From Deefgea chitinilytica (lineage in GTDB: Bacteria; Pseudomonadota; Gammaproteobacteria; Burkholderiales; Chitinibacteraceae), in the NCBI RefSeq assembly GCF_016881405.1, contig NZ_WOFE01000002.1, positions 62,001 to 126,000 of the forward strand: a stretch of 64,000 nucleotides of DNA, written 5' to 3'. The position numbers and the translations under genes were made by a program. The notes under the pieces were generated by a model that saw only the letters and a program-made list of their open reading frames with translations, was not told where the DNA came from and did not search any database. Positions within the stretch are counted from its first letter, which is position 1, and each line of letters begins with the position of its first letter. This document shows positions 6,344 to 14,392 of this stretch, piece after piece.

Positions 6344-7243
6344 TCAATTGAGGGCGCTATTTTCTTTTAAGGCTTGCGCCATAAAATCGACAAAAGCGCG
6401 AATCTTGGCTGAACCGTGCCGTCCTTCTCGATGCACAATATGGATCGGTAATGGTTTAGGCTCAAATTCACCCAATACGGTTTTTAATTCGCCAGTTTGC
6501 AATAAACCCGCCACTTGATACGACAACAAGCGTGTGATTCCTCCGCCGTGGCGCACTGCGGCAATCGCACCGTCATTGCTGGTTACAGTCATTCGGGGTT
6601 TGATACGAATCGCCTTGGCGGTTTCGTCATCGCCAAACTTCCATTCAATATTGGGACTGATGCTGCTCGCAGCCACAATTTGATGTTGCAGTAAATCACT
6701 CGGTGTTTGGGGTATGCCATATTTTGCCAAATAGGCAGGTGATGCGCACAGCACTCTACGTACCTGACCAACCCGTATTGCTCGCATTGAGCTATCTGGC
6801 AAAGCGCCGATACGAATACCTACATCAACCCCCTCTTCCAGCATATTCACCACGCGATCTAAAAACAGAGCCGATACATCGACATCGGGATAACGCTGCA
6901 AAAATCCAACCACACTGGGCATCACAAATAAATGACCAAATAACACCGGCGCGGTCACGACCAAATGCCCGCGTGGCTCGGCATTGACGCCAGCGGCGAC
7001 TTCATCAGCCTCTTGCACTTCAGCCAAAATCCGCCGCGCATCATCCAGATACCGCAATCCGGCATCAGTGGCGCGTACGTAACGCGTGGTGCGATTAAGT
7101 AATTTCACGCCCAGTTCTTCTTCCAGCGCAGCCACGGCTCGGGTTACTGCCGGTGGCGACATGCCGAGTTTGCGCGCGCCTGCGGCAAAGCTTTCTGTTT
7201 CTGCGACCGCAACATACACGCTCATTTGATGAAATCGATCCAT
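6344..7243 (-). CDS. LysR family transcriptional regulator
   Basis: 299 residues: an N-terminal winged helix-turn-helix (residues ~1-60, FAAGARKLGMSPPAVTRAVAALEEEL) and a periplasmic-binding-like effector domain (~90-290). LysR proteins bind DNA as tetramers and respond to a small molecule. It is transcribed away from the AhpD-like gene at 7372, the classical arrangement for a LysR regulator and its target, with 128 bases between them. The intergenic ACAAT-CT-ATTGT inverted repeat (7266-7277) is a plausible operator. The effector is unknown; the neighbouring genes suggest an oxidative or electrophile stress signal. Confidence 0.85.
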   Translation of the reverse strand: MDRFHQMSVYVAVAETESFAAGARKLGMSPPAVTRAVAALEEELGVKLLNRTTRYVRATDAGLRYLDDARRILAEVQEADEVAAGVNAEPRGHLVVTAPVLFGHLFVMPSVVGFLQRYPDVDVSALFLDRVVNMLEEGVDVGIRIGALPDSSMRAIRVGQVRRVLCASPAYLAKYGIPQTPSDLLQHQIVAASSISPNIEWKFGDDETAKAIRIKPRMTVTSNDGAIAAVRHGGGITRLLSYQVAGLLQTGELKTVLGEFEPKPLPIHIVHREGRHGSAKIRAFVDFMAQALKENSALN

Positions 7244-7265
7244 GGCTTTTATTCCAAATTTAGCA

Positions 7266-7277
7266 ACAATCTATTGT
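7266..7277. promoter_or_regulatory. Possible LysR operator
   Basis: ACAAT (7266-7270) and ATTGT (7273-7277) form a short inverted repeat between the divergent LysR and AhpD-like genes. Its position suits shared control, but the half sites are short. Confidence 0.3.
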
Positions 7278-7371
7278 GATGCATGAGTATTCTTCTTTCA
7301 AGTGGTGTTCGGCACAATGCACTCATTCGCTCAACACCGAGTGAACTTCTTAAATCAAAAAGGAAAACATC

Positions 7372-7908
7372 ATGAGCCGCATTAACGTCGTTACTACCGA
7401 AACTGCCACTGCCGAACAGCAAGCATTGTTCAACGCAATTCACGCACAACTGGGCGTGGTGCCCAATTTCTTGAAAGTATTTGCCAACTCACCCGTGGCT
7501 CTACGTTCATTCCTTGGTCTTCATGGTATCGCCAACGGCGGTAGCTTGGATTTACAAACTCGTGAACGTATCGCCTTGGCTTTGGCGCAGCAAAATTCTT
7601 GCGAATATTGCCTCTCTGCCCATACCGCGATTGGCAGTAAAGCGGGCCTAAATGGCGATGAAATCGCGGCCAATCGTGCCGGTACCAGCCAAGATGCCAA
7701 AGCTGCGATTGCTGTGAAATTAGCCCGCTCACTGGCAGAGCACAATGGTGACATCACTACCGCTGAATTGATCGAGGCACGCAATGCCGGCTTTAGTGAT
7801 GGCGACATCGTTGAAATCATCACTCACGTTGGTATGAATATTCTGACCAATATTTTGGGCAAAGCGTCGCGCCTTGAAATCGACTTTCCAAAAGTGACTT
7901 TGGCTTAA
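7372..7908 (+). CDS. Carboxymuconolactone decarboxylase / AhpD-like peroxidase-related protein
   Basis: 178 residues with the AhpD-like signature SCEYCLSAH (Cys77, Cys80, His84) in an all-helical fold (helices around residues 10-50, 60-90 and 140-165). Proteins of this group reduce hydroperoxides or act as thiol-disulphide relays; the longer CMD enzymes of aromatic degradation lack the CxxC. AAAAGGA lies upstream of the ATG. The divergent LysR gene probably controls it, and the YHS, glutaredoxin and DUF2282 genes follow on the same strand, suggesting a redox or metal stress group. Confidence 0.83.
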   Translation: MSRINVVTTETATAEQQALFNAIHAQLGVVPNFLKVFANSPVALRSFLGLHGIANGGSLDLQTRERIALALAQQNSCEYCLSAHTAIGSKAGLNGDEIAANRAGTSQDAKAAIAVKLARSLAEHNGDITTAELIEARNAGFSDGDIVEIITHVGMNILTNILGKASRLEIDFPKVTLA

Positions 7909-7992
7909 TTAATTTACCGAACTCTGTGCGGCGCAAGGCAAGTGCAGGCGCCGCCGAACTACAACTCCATCAAACTAAAAAGGAACTACACC

Positions 7993-8490
7993 ATGTTTAA
8001 CTTTCGCAAATCGATCGTCTCTATCGCTCTAATTTCAGGCTTTGCCACTTTCGCTGCCTTGCCAAGCACAGCGATGGCCTACGACGAAAACTCAACGGCA
8101 GCCATCAACGTGGATGCGCAAGGCGTGGGCTTGCAAGGCTTTGACCCTGTTGCTTATTTCACCGTCAAAGCACCGACATTAGGCAACGCAGCATATACCG
8201 CGAGCCACAACGGCGTGACATATCACTTTGCCAGCAAGGCCAACCGCGACCAATTCACCGCGAATCCTGCCCAGTACGCTCCGCAATTTGGCGGTTTCTG
8301 CGCGATGGGCGTGGCACTCGACAAGAAACTCGATGGTGATCCACAAGCGTGGAAAGTAGTCGACGGCAAGTTGTACTTGAACGTGAACAAAGAAGTGCAG
8401 AAAAAATGGTCTGAAGACATTGCTGGTAATTTGAAAAAGGCCAATATGCAATGGCCGACCATTAAAGATAAAGCCCCAAAAGACCTCTAA
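7993..8490 (+). CDS. Periplasmic YHS domain protein
   Basis: 165 residues starting at ATG 7993, chosen because AAGGA precedes it and a signal peptide begins there (basic FRK, hydrophobic core, cut after AMA at about residue 28). The mature part has the YHS-like pattern GFDPVAYF ... YHFASKANRDQF ... PQFGGFCAMG. YHS domains are small modules found in metal-handling proteins; in this family the role is not established. Downstream glutaredoxin and DUF2282 genes suggest a metal or oxidative stress context. Confidence 0.8.
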   Translation: MFNFRKSIVSIALISGFATFAALPSTAMAYDENSTAAINVDAQGVGLQGFDPVAYFTVKAPTLGNAAYTASHNGVTYHFASKANRDQFTANPAQYAPQFGGFCAMGVALDKKLDGDPQAWKVVDGKLYLNVNKEVQKKWSEDIAGNLKKANMQWPTIKDKAPKDL

Positions 8491-8499
8491 TTAAATCAA

Positions 8500-8550
8500 T
8501 GGGTATATTGATCTACCTGTTTTATAAAAATAGCTAGAACGATATACCCA
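8500..8550. repeat. ~51-bp intergenic repeat, copy B
   Basis: Bounded by perfect inverted ends TGGGTATAT (8500-8508) and ATATACCCA (8542-8550), with an AT-rich interior containing AAATAGCTAGAAC. Lies between the YHS gene and the glutaredoxin gene. Same length and ends as the copy at 11321-11371. Confidence 0.6.
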
Positions 8551-8581
8551 AACACATCCTGAAAAGGAAAAGGATTTAGCA

Positions 8582-8857
8582 ATGTCAACCATCACCATGT
8601 ATAGCACTCGCTCTTGCCCATTTTGTGTGCAAGCCGAAAACCTGTTGCAGCGCAAAGGCTTGGCTGTGAATAAGATTTTGGTCGATCAAAATCAGGATGA
8701 CTTTGTCACGATGGTCGAACGGACGGCACGTCGTTCGGTGCCACAGATTTTTGTAGGCAATCGGCATGTCGGTGGTTTTACCGATCTGGTGGCACTTGAG
8801 CAATCAGGGCAGCTCGATGAATGGCTGAAAGTGGTGGAACAGCATGAATCCGTGTAA
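8582..8857 (+). CDS. grxC: Glutaredoxin (GrxC type)
   Basis: 91 residues, the usual size of glutaredoxin 3. The thioredoxin-fold active site CPFC (Cys12, Cys15) is preceded by a beta strand (TITMYSTR), followed by a cis-proline motif SVPQIFV and GGFTDL, which bind glutathione. It reduces protein disulphides and glutathionylated thiols in the cytoplasm. The GrxC-like identity is good, but a second copy elsewhere in the genome may be the housekeeping enzyme. It stands between the YHS and DUF2282 genes and is preceded by a repeat copy, so it may have its own promoter. Confidence 0.85.
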   Translation: MSTITMYSTRSCPFCVQAENLLQRKGLAVNKILVDQNQDDFVTMVERTARRSVPQIFVGNRHVGGFTDLVALEQSGQLDEWLKVVEQHESV

Positions 8858-8914
8858 TACCCCACTCGTACCCTTGGAAGCGCTTTTACTCGAACACGCA
8901 TTAAAGGACTAAAC

Positions 8915-9163
8915 ATGAACACTCAATCATTGATATTAGCCAGTGCAATAACTGCCGTACTTGCGCTGGCCGCTCAACCTACGTTGGCTGCGGACGCCAG
9001 CAAAGAGAAGTGTTTTGGCATCAGTAAAATCGCTGGCAACGATTGCGCTGCCAACGGTCACTCTTGTGCTGGTATGGCGAAAACAGCCAACGATGGCAAA
9101 GAGTGGAAGCTCGTCGCCAAAGGCACCTGCCTTGATTTAAAAGGCTCGCTAACAGCCCGTTAA
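8915..9163 (+). CDS. DUF2282 / BufA1-like bufferin peptide precursor
   Basis: 82 residues: a signal peptide (cut after about residue 26, TLAA-DA) and a mature part with four cysteines, Cys33, Cys44, Cys51 and Cys72, in KCFGISKIAGNDC...GHSCAG...KGTC. This is the DUF2282 pattern, recently described as bufferins: periplasmic copper-binding peptides whose cysteines are modified by a BufB (DUF692) and BufC (DUF2063) pair. Neither partner gene lies in this window, which is unusual; a DoxX gene, often part of such operons, follows only after a terminator. The peptide may be modified by enzymes encoded elsewhere or act unmodified. Confidence 0.8.
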   Translation: MNTQSLILASAITAVLALAAQPTLAADASKEKCFGISKIAGNDCAANGHSCAGMAKTANDGKEWKLVAKGTCLDLKGSLTAR

Positions 9164-9172
9164 AAAACAACT

Positions 9173-9274
9173 GCGAGACTCAAATTCTGCGTTAAAAAAT
9201 GGCTCAAAATCCTCATTTACGACCTGTAAACTCCGGTTTTTCGCCATTTCTTGCCTTGCCTTTGAGCCTCTCGC
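9173..9274. repeat. Long palindromic intergenic element, copy 1
   Basis: A ~102-bp imperfect palindrome. GCGAGACTCAAA at the left is mirrored by TTTGAGCCTCTCGC at the right; AAATGGC (9197-9203) by GCCATTT (9243-9249); TTTAC by GTAAA at the centre. The core GCTCAAAATCCTCATTTAC is nearly the same as GCTCACAATCCTCATGTAC inside the B12 riboswitch element at 31081-31221, so the two are probably related mobile palindromes. Confidence 0.6.
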
Positions 9275-9347
9275 TACCTTTTTCAACGGACTGCTCACTG
9301 CCCGATAAATCTCGTTTTATGTTGTGAGTTCTCCTCCTGTGGTATTG

Positions 9348-9378
9348 CCCCTGCAATTGATTTTGCAGGGGATTTTTT
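9348..9378 (+). terminator. Intrinsic terminator after the DUF2282 gene
   Basis: CCCCTGCAA (9348-9356) and TTGCAGGGG (9363-9371) form a perfect 9-bp stem followed by A and seven T. It separates the DUF2282 gene from the DoxX gene. Confidence 0.88.
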
Positions 9379-9438
9379 TAGCTTTTAAAAGTATCAATTT
9401 TTCAACAACGCACTCAAATCATTCTAAGGATCCTTGCT

Positions 9439-9888
9439 ATGTCTCTATTGCTGCGTCTGCAACGCCTTGCAGAAGTAAAGCCGCTGAATGCGCTCGCGCC
9501 CAGTGCCGATTTACTTGTGCGCCTTTATATTGCCAAGATATTTTTTCTCTCCGGTCTAAGCAAGATATCCAATTGGGAAAACACGCTCTATTTGTTTAGC
9601 GATGAGTATCATGTTCCGCTGTTGTCTCCACAGCTGGCTGCTATCGCGGGCACAGCGGGTGAGCTCATCTTGCCGATTTTACTGGTACTGGGTTTGTTTA
9701 CCCGTTTGTCAGCCGTCGGGCTCTTTGCGCTCAATCTGGTTGCGGTGGCCGCGTATTACCATGTACTCAAAGACATGCCCGCTGCGCTACAAGACCATCT
9801 GGAGTGGGGCTTGATTATTTTTAGCTTGGCGGTTATCCCACTGCGTCGCTGGGGACTAGACACGCTGCTATTGCGTCGCAGCGTTTAA
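9439..9888 (+). CDS. DoxX family membrane protein
   Basis: 149 residues with four membrane helices (about 28-45, 68-90, 92-112, 118-135), the DoxX layout, and the LIRLYIAKIFFLSGLSK-like first helix typical of the family. DoxX-like proteins are linked to thiol redox balance and quinone-dependent oxidation, and often accompany DUF2282-DUF692-DUF2063 operons. Here it has its own AAGGA site and lies after a terminator, so it is probably transcribed separately. The biochemical activity is not known. Confidence 0.82.
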   Translation: MSLLLRLQRLAEVKPLNALAPSADLLVRLYIAKIFFLSGLSKISNWENTLYLFSDEYHVPLLSPQLAAIAGTAGELILPILLVLGLFTRLSAVGLFALNLVAVAAYYHVLKDMPAALQDHLEWGLIIFSLAVIPLRRWGLDTLLLRRSV

Positions 9889-10114
9889 AGTGAAAACACG
9901 CAATTGCAATGAACAAAGCATCGTTTTGCCGCCAGCCTTCGCGCTGGCAGCCTGCATGGTGGCTGTTCTCAGAAGTGCTGTGATTGCTAGCCTATAGCAA
10001 TAGGCAAACCATAATTGCAAATATTGAAACAATAAATTGCAAAATATCGATATTCTTTCTTTTTTTATTCATAGGCAAAATGTCATCAATCTAATCATTT
10101 CACTGCCCATCACC

Positions 10115-11179
10115 ATGACTCTGCACGCTCAGCCTCCCTCCCAAGCTCAACTCGGTGAACTCGTCATGCCATTGGCACCGAGTGTTGTTCTGAACAATGG
10201 CCAGCAATATATTCCGCAGCACTATCTGCGCTATCAACACACGCTAAAGAGCATTACGCAAATTGTTAGCCAAATCGATTTTGACGATCACACACCCATT
10301 TTTGCCGGGCAAGATCACAGTGGCCTGTATATTCAGATTGGTTTAATTGGCCGAGAAAATTATGACCGCAGCAATACCCTTAGGCCGCATAAGCTGGTAT
10401 ACGGCCGTAAATGGCGCATTGATACCGATACCCCTACATCAGAGATTATTCAGACGGTTTTTCTCGCCATTAAAAAAGCCCGCGAACACGAAGTGCGCGA
10501 GCTGCTCACATTACGCAATGCCGAAGGGAAAACCAGTGTGGTGTTGAGCAATCATCACGACTTGCCACTGATGGCGCAACAGCGCGAACAGCTCCTTAGC
10601 GAAAAACCAGTGATCAGCGATCCGCATGGTTATCTGCGCAAGCAGCTGGCCAGTCTGCGTTTTGCCCAACGGCAGATTAAACTCTTCAGCATCGAACAGC
10701 GAGCCAATCAAAGCTACTTAATTGATCTGCAACTCGGCGCAGCACCACTGGCTCGCCAATTAGAAGGCGATTTTAGCGAGTTTGATCAGCTGGCCATCAC
10801 GCTGATTCTGCGGCACGATCAATTACATCAGTTGGCCTATGCACTGATGGACGAATTAATTGCCCACAGCGATCGCCATGTAGAGGAGCAATTTCGCTTT
10901 CAAGCTTATCCCCGTTTCAGCCGCAACAACGATTTAATGGCCATCGCCAATCTCTCAATCCAAACACGACCGTATGCGCGAGATATGGCGAACACATCAT
11001 TCGAGCGCGTTTTTCGTGCTAGCAATTACGATGTCGATGCTTCCCGCGCACCAGCGCTAGGGTACGGTGAATTGGGGCAAAAAAATCGCCAGTTAATTGA
11101 TGGATTTACCGATCTGCTTGGCCATTTACCGCAAGGCTATTTAGCAGCATCACCTGCTCAGGCAGTAAAAACGGCATAG
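10115..11179 (+). CDS. Hypothetical protein
   Basis: 354 residues from ATG 10115; a TTG at 10037 would add 26 residues, mostly hydrophobic, but neither start has a clear ribosome binding site. The protein looks soluble with mixed alpha/beta content. Notable stretches are FAGQDHSGLYIQIGLIGRENYDRS, a KLVYGRKWRIDTDTPTSEI segment, and a LILRHDQLHQLAYALMDEL helix. I recognise no domain. It stands alone between DoxX and a LysR gene. The preceding AT-rich DNA repeats ATTGCAAA-like words, so expression may be regulated. Confidence 0.55.
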   Translation: MTLHAQPPSQAQLGELVMPLAPSVVLNNGQQYIPQHYLRYQHTLKSITQIVSQIDFDDHTPIFAGQDHSGLYIQIGLIGRENYDRSNTLRPHKLVYGRKWRIDTDTPTSEIIQTVFLAIKKAREHEVRELLTLRNAEGKTSVVLSNHHDLPLMAQQREQLLSEKPVISDPHGYLRKQLASLRFAQRQIKLFSIEQRANQSYLIDLQLGAAPLARQLEGDFSEFDQLAITLILRHDQLHQLAYALMDELIAHSDRHVEEQFRFQAYPRFSRNNDLMAIANLSIQTRPYARDMANTSFERVFRASNYDVDASRAPALGYGELGQKNRQLIDGFTDLLGHLPQGYLAASPAQAVKTA

Positions 11180-11503
11180 ACTATTGTTATCTTTTGACCT
11201 GCCGCCGAGGATATAGGCAGTGAAAAAAACGATTCACCTCCTCGCCATCTTTGGCAGCCTGCGCGCAGCATTCACTGAGTGTGCTGAGCGGCAAATCGTG
11301 ACGAGCAGTTAAGCAACTAATGGGTATACTGATAAAAGCAATTTCAATAAATAGCCACTATCAAATACCCCTATAAAGTGACTTAGATTGATTCCGCTCT
11401 GACGCCTGCAAAATCTCGGCTATCCGCAGCAAAACTGCGGCTGTTCGCTCAGATTTGATGTTCTAACAAACTGCGTTCTTCTAGATTGAAATTCACTCAC
11501 CAA
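11180..11503. other. 324-base intergenic region with repeat and hairpin
   Basis: It contains copy C of the ~50-bp repeat (11321-11371) and a nested hairpin, AAATCT (11411)/AGATTT (11451) around CCGCAG (11424-11429)/CTGCGG (11435-11440), which may end the minus-strand LysR transcript. No gene seen. Confidence 0.6.
11321..11371. repeat. ~51-bp intergenic repeat, copy C
   Basis: Begins TGGGTATACTGAT and ends ATACCCC, with AAATAGCCA inside at the place where copy B has AAATAGCTA. GGGTAT (11322-11327) and ATACCC (11365-11370) are inverted ends. Confidence 0.55.
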
Positions 11504-12397
11504 TTAGCGCTGATGTTTTGCGGAAAAGAAATCAATCACCGCGCGCAATGCGGCCGGCATATTACGATTACTTGGATAATACAAGTAAAAATATTCAGGC
11601 GCGGGCTGCCAAGCGCTGAGCACGTATTGCAATTTCCCAGTTTGCACTAACGGTGCCAGCATCTCATCGTAGCAATAACAAATCCCTGCGCCATCCACCG
11701 CCGCCCGCAATAGCACAGATAAATCATCGCTCACCAGTGCACCTTGCGTTGCAACAGTGATGTTTTGCTCGCCTTGGGCAAATTCCCATTGGTACTGCAC
11801 ACCACTCGGAAAACGAATTTGCAAACACTGATGCGCTAGCAAATCTGCAGGCCTCTCAGGCTCACCTGCTGCCGCCAAATAAGCTGGCGCTGCCGCCACG
11901 GTGAAATGAATCGCGGCGCCGATGCGCACTGCAATCATGTCTTGCTGCACTTGCTCACCAAAACGAATTCCAGCATCAAAGCGTTCAGCGACAATATCAA
12001 CCAACGCATCGTTGCAGACAATTTCCAGCTCAATATCGGGATATTGCCGTCTAAACTCAGCTAACTTAGGCGCTAAGCGCAATTGCGCGGCGGCGCGCGG
12101 CACATTTAGTCGCACTCGCCCAGCGGGACGTTGGCGAGCGTCATTTAACCCTTCCATCGCCTGCGCAATCTCGCCTAAAGCAGGACTTAAACGCAATAAC
12201 AATTGTGCTCCAGCCTGAGTAGGACTCACGCTGCGCGTGGTGCGATTGAGTAAGCGTACACCCAAAGCCTGTTCTAATTTACGCAAGGTATGACTCAATG
12301 CCGATGGTGTGAGCTGTAATTCTTGCGCCGCTTGGCGAAAACTACCGCATCGTGCCACATGCACAAAAGCGTTTAAATCATTCAGATCAGTCTTCAT
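11504..12397 (-). CDS. LysR family transcriptional regulator
   Basis: 297 residues with the N-terminal helix-turn-helix (FRQAAQELQLTPSALSHTLRKLEQAL, residues ~19-44) and a C-terminal effector-binding domain (~90-290). It belongs to the subgroup with RLLNRTTRSVSPTQAG after the DNA-binding helix, which often controls an adjacent oxidoreductase. It is divergent from the short-chain dehydrogenase gene at 12495, 97 bases away, the likely target. A 13-bp palindrome TGAATAATATTCA sits right at its start codon and may be an autoregulatory site. Confidence 0.86.
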   Translation of the reverse strand: MKTDLNDLNAFVHVARCGSFRQAAQELQLTPSALSHTLRKLEQALGVRLLNRTTRSVSPTQAGAQLLLRLSPALGEIAQAMEGLNDARQRPAGRVRLNVPRAAAQLRLAPKLAEFRRQYPDIELEIVCNDALVDIVAERFDAGIRFGEQVQQDMIAVRIGAAIHFTVAAAPAYLAAAGEPERPADLLAHQCLQIRFPSGVQYQWEFAQGEQNITVATQGALVSDDLSVLLRAAVDGAGICYCYDEMLAPLVQTGKLQYVLSAWQPAPEYFYLYYPSNRNMPAALRAVIDFFSAKHQR

Positions 12398-12494
12398 TGA
12401 TGAATAATATTCAATAGTTTAGTGAACATTGGCTAGATTGTTGCATTAATCAAAAATTGCAATACTGCTGTTTCTACTTTTCGAGGACCACCTC

Positions 12495-13259
12495 ATGAAC
12501 TCAGCACAATCTTTCCATAATAAAGTCATTCTCGTCACTGGCGCATCCTCTGGGATTGGTTTTGCCAGCGCGCAAGCCTTTTTGGCTCAAGGCGCTCGGC
12601 GCGTGTACATGACGGGACGCGATGCCAGTAAGCTCGCCACGGCTGTTGCCACCTTGGGTGAAAACGCGATTGGCGTAGTGGCCGACGTAGCCGATTTAGC
12701 GCAAATCGAATACCTCAAAACGGCAATTACGGAGCGAGGCGACACCCTCGACATTATTTTTGCTAACGCTGGCGTGGCGCATCACAACATCATGGGCACC
12801 AGCAGCGAAGCCGATTTCAATACGATTTTTGACATCAATGTTAAAGGCGTCTTTTTTACCGTACAAACCTTACTACCGCTGCTCAACCACGGCGGCAATA
12901 TCGTGCTCAACGCCTCAGTGGCAAGCAGCAAAGGTCTGCCTAATCTGAGTTTGTACAGCGCATCTAAAGCAGCGGTGCGCTCGTTTGCTCGCTCATGGGC
13001 AAATGACTTAAAAGGCCAACAAATTCGCGTCAATGCAATTAGTCCTGGGGTTACTAGAACCCCGATTATGGAAAATGGCTTACAAATGAACGAAGAACAA
13101 ATCGCTCAATTTGCCGCCTATTTAGTCGATGCAGCACCAGCCGGACGGATGGCACAAACCGATGAAATTGCAGCTGCAGTCTTATTTTTAGCCTCAAGTG
13201 CCGCAAGCTATATCAACGGCATTGAGCTCAGTGTCGATGGAGGATTTACCCAAATTTAA
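12495..13259 (+). CDS. Short-chain dehydrogenase/reductase
   Basis: 254 residues with a complete classical SDR set: TGASSGIG nucleotide-binding motif (residues ~16-23), NAG (~92-94), catalytic Ser in the NASVASSK stretch, YSASK with Tyr and Lys (~155-159), and the SPGVTRTP segment. It should be an NAD(P)-dependent alcohol or ketone oxidoreductase acting in the cytoplasm; substrate unknown. A GAGGA site precedes the ATG. The divergent LysR gene probably regulates it, and two ABM-domain genes follow on the same strand. Confidence 0.86.
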   Translation: MNSAQSFHNKVILVTGASSGIGFASAQAFLAQGARRVYMTGRDASKLATAVATLGENAIGVVADVADLAQIEYLKTAITERGDTLDIIFANAGVAHHNIMGTSSEADFNTIFDINVKGVFFTVQTLLPLLNHGGNIVLNASVASSKGLPNLSLYSASKAAVRSFARSWANDLKGQQIRVNAISPGVTRTPIMENGLQMNEEQIAQFAAYLVDAAPAGRMAQTDEIAAAVLFLASSAASYINGIELSVDGGFTQI

Positions 13260-13327
13260 AGCGCGCAGCCATCCGGTTCATTTCAACGCTAAGCAAGCTC
13301 TATGACCCAAACAAAGGAAAAACAAGC

Positions 13328-13618
13328 ATGTTCACCAGTGGGTACTACATCACCGCAGAGTTGAGAGTTAAAAACAGCAGTCAAATTCAAACGGCAAAAC
13401 ACGCGCTGATGATGCTTTGTGAAAAAACGTTAACTGAACCGGGCTGCTCGATCTTCACTCTGCACCACGACCCAGCAACGCCAACTCGCTTCCTACTCTG
13501 GGAGCGTTTTGATGATGAAACGGCATTCAAAAACCACTTTGACATGCCTCACACGCAGGACTATTTCTCGCAAAACTTGACCGAACTAGTCCAGTTTTTT
13601 CAAACCAACATCGACTAA
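13328..13618 (+). CDS. Antibiotic biosynthesis monooxygenase (ABM) domain protein
   Basis: 96 residues, a single ABM ferredoxin-like fold (YYITAELRVKN ... EPGCSIFTLHHDP ... FLLWERFDDETAFKNHF). Members such as YgiN act as quinol monooxygenases or detoxify quinone-like compounds, usually as dimers. The pattern LLWERFDDE and the FDMPHTQDYF end match that group. AAGGA precedes the ATG, and it starts 68 bases after the SDR stop, so the two probably share a transcript. Confidence 0.8.
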   Translation: MFTSGYYITAELRVKNSSQIQTAKHALMMLCEKTLTEPGCSIFTLHHDPATPTRFLLWERFDDETAFKNHFDMPHTQDYFSQNLTELVQFFQTNID

Positions 13619-13753
13619 CAAATCATTACCGCAGGCTAGATAAGATGCGGCAACTTTGCTTTCTGATTCAATCCTACTGACATCCGCTGACATTGAGTGC
13701 ACTCAAAATAGATCGCGTGCATAACCGCACGTTATCTACCTAGGGAGTTCACT

Positions 13754-14353
13754 ATGAGCCAAGTGATGGAATTAGTTGTTTTTCAATTAAAAACAGGTGT
13801 AAATCACGCAACATTTTTGCAAGCCAATGAACAAGTCAATGATTGGGTTAAAACTCAGCCCGGCTTTGTTTCGCGAACACTAACGCACAATGAGGCAGTT
13901 TGGTATGACGTGGTTTTTTGGCAAGATGAGACCAGTGCTCATTCAGCGGCTAAGCAATTTATGCACGATTTATGCAGTAGTGATTTTATGGCAATGATAG
14001 AGCCGAGTAGCGTTGAAATGTCACATAGCATGGTACAAACCACCTGCCCTGCTCCCAATTTTAATGGTTGTGAATTTTCAACCTTCCGCGCCAAAGAGGG
14101 CGTTTCCGATGAGCAATTGATTGCTGCGAGCCTAAAAATGGAACAAGAATTTTTAAAAACAGAGTCAGGCTTTATTCATCATACCTTACTAAAAGGGGAT
14201 CATGGCGCATGGGCAGATACAGTTTTTACACATTCCAAAAGCGCCGCCGAGCAAATCTGCCAAAACTTTATGAGCAATCCAGCTTGCCTTGAATATTTGC
14301 AGCTAATTGAAGATGGCAGTGCCAGCCTGACATTCTGGAGTCGTGCGCATTAG
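13754..14353 (+). CDS. Tandem ABM-like domain protein
   Basis: 199 residues that look like two copies of one ~95-residue ABM-like domain: each half has a VVFQLKTGV / STFRAKEGV strand, a FVSRTLTHNEAVWYDVVFW / FIHHTLLKGDHGAWADTVF strand pair, and a FMHDLCSSDFMAMIE / FMSNPACLEYLQLIE helix at matching positions (about 1-95 and 105-195). The internal duplication would give a dimer-like fold in one chain. Function is unknown. AGGGAG precedes the ATG. The next gene is a WYL regulator 40 bases downstream. Confidence 0.65.
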   Translation: MSQVMELVVFQLKTGVNHATFLQANEQVNDWVKTQPGFVSRTLTHNEAVWYDVVFWQDETSAHSAAKQFMHDLCSSDFMAMIEPSSVEMSHSMVQTTCPAPNFNGCEFSTFRAKEGVSDEQLIAASLKMEQEFLKTESGFIHHTLLKGDHGAWADTVFTHSKSAAEQICQNFMSNPACLEYLQLIEDGSASLTFWSRAH

Positions 14354-14392
14354 CTAATGTTGCGGGGAATTCTGTCCGTGTAAACTACCGCA

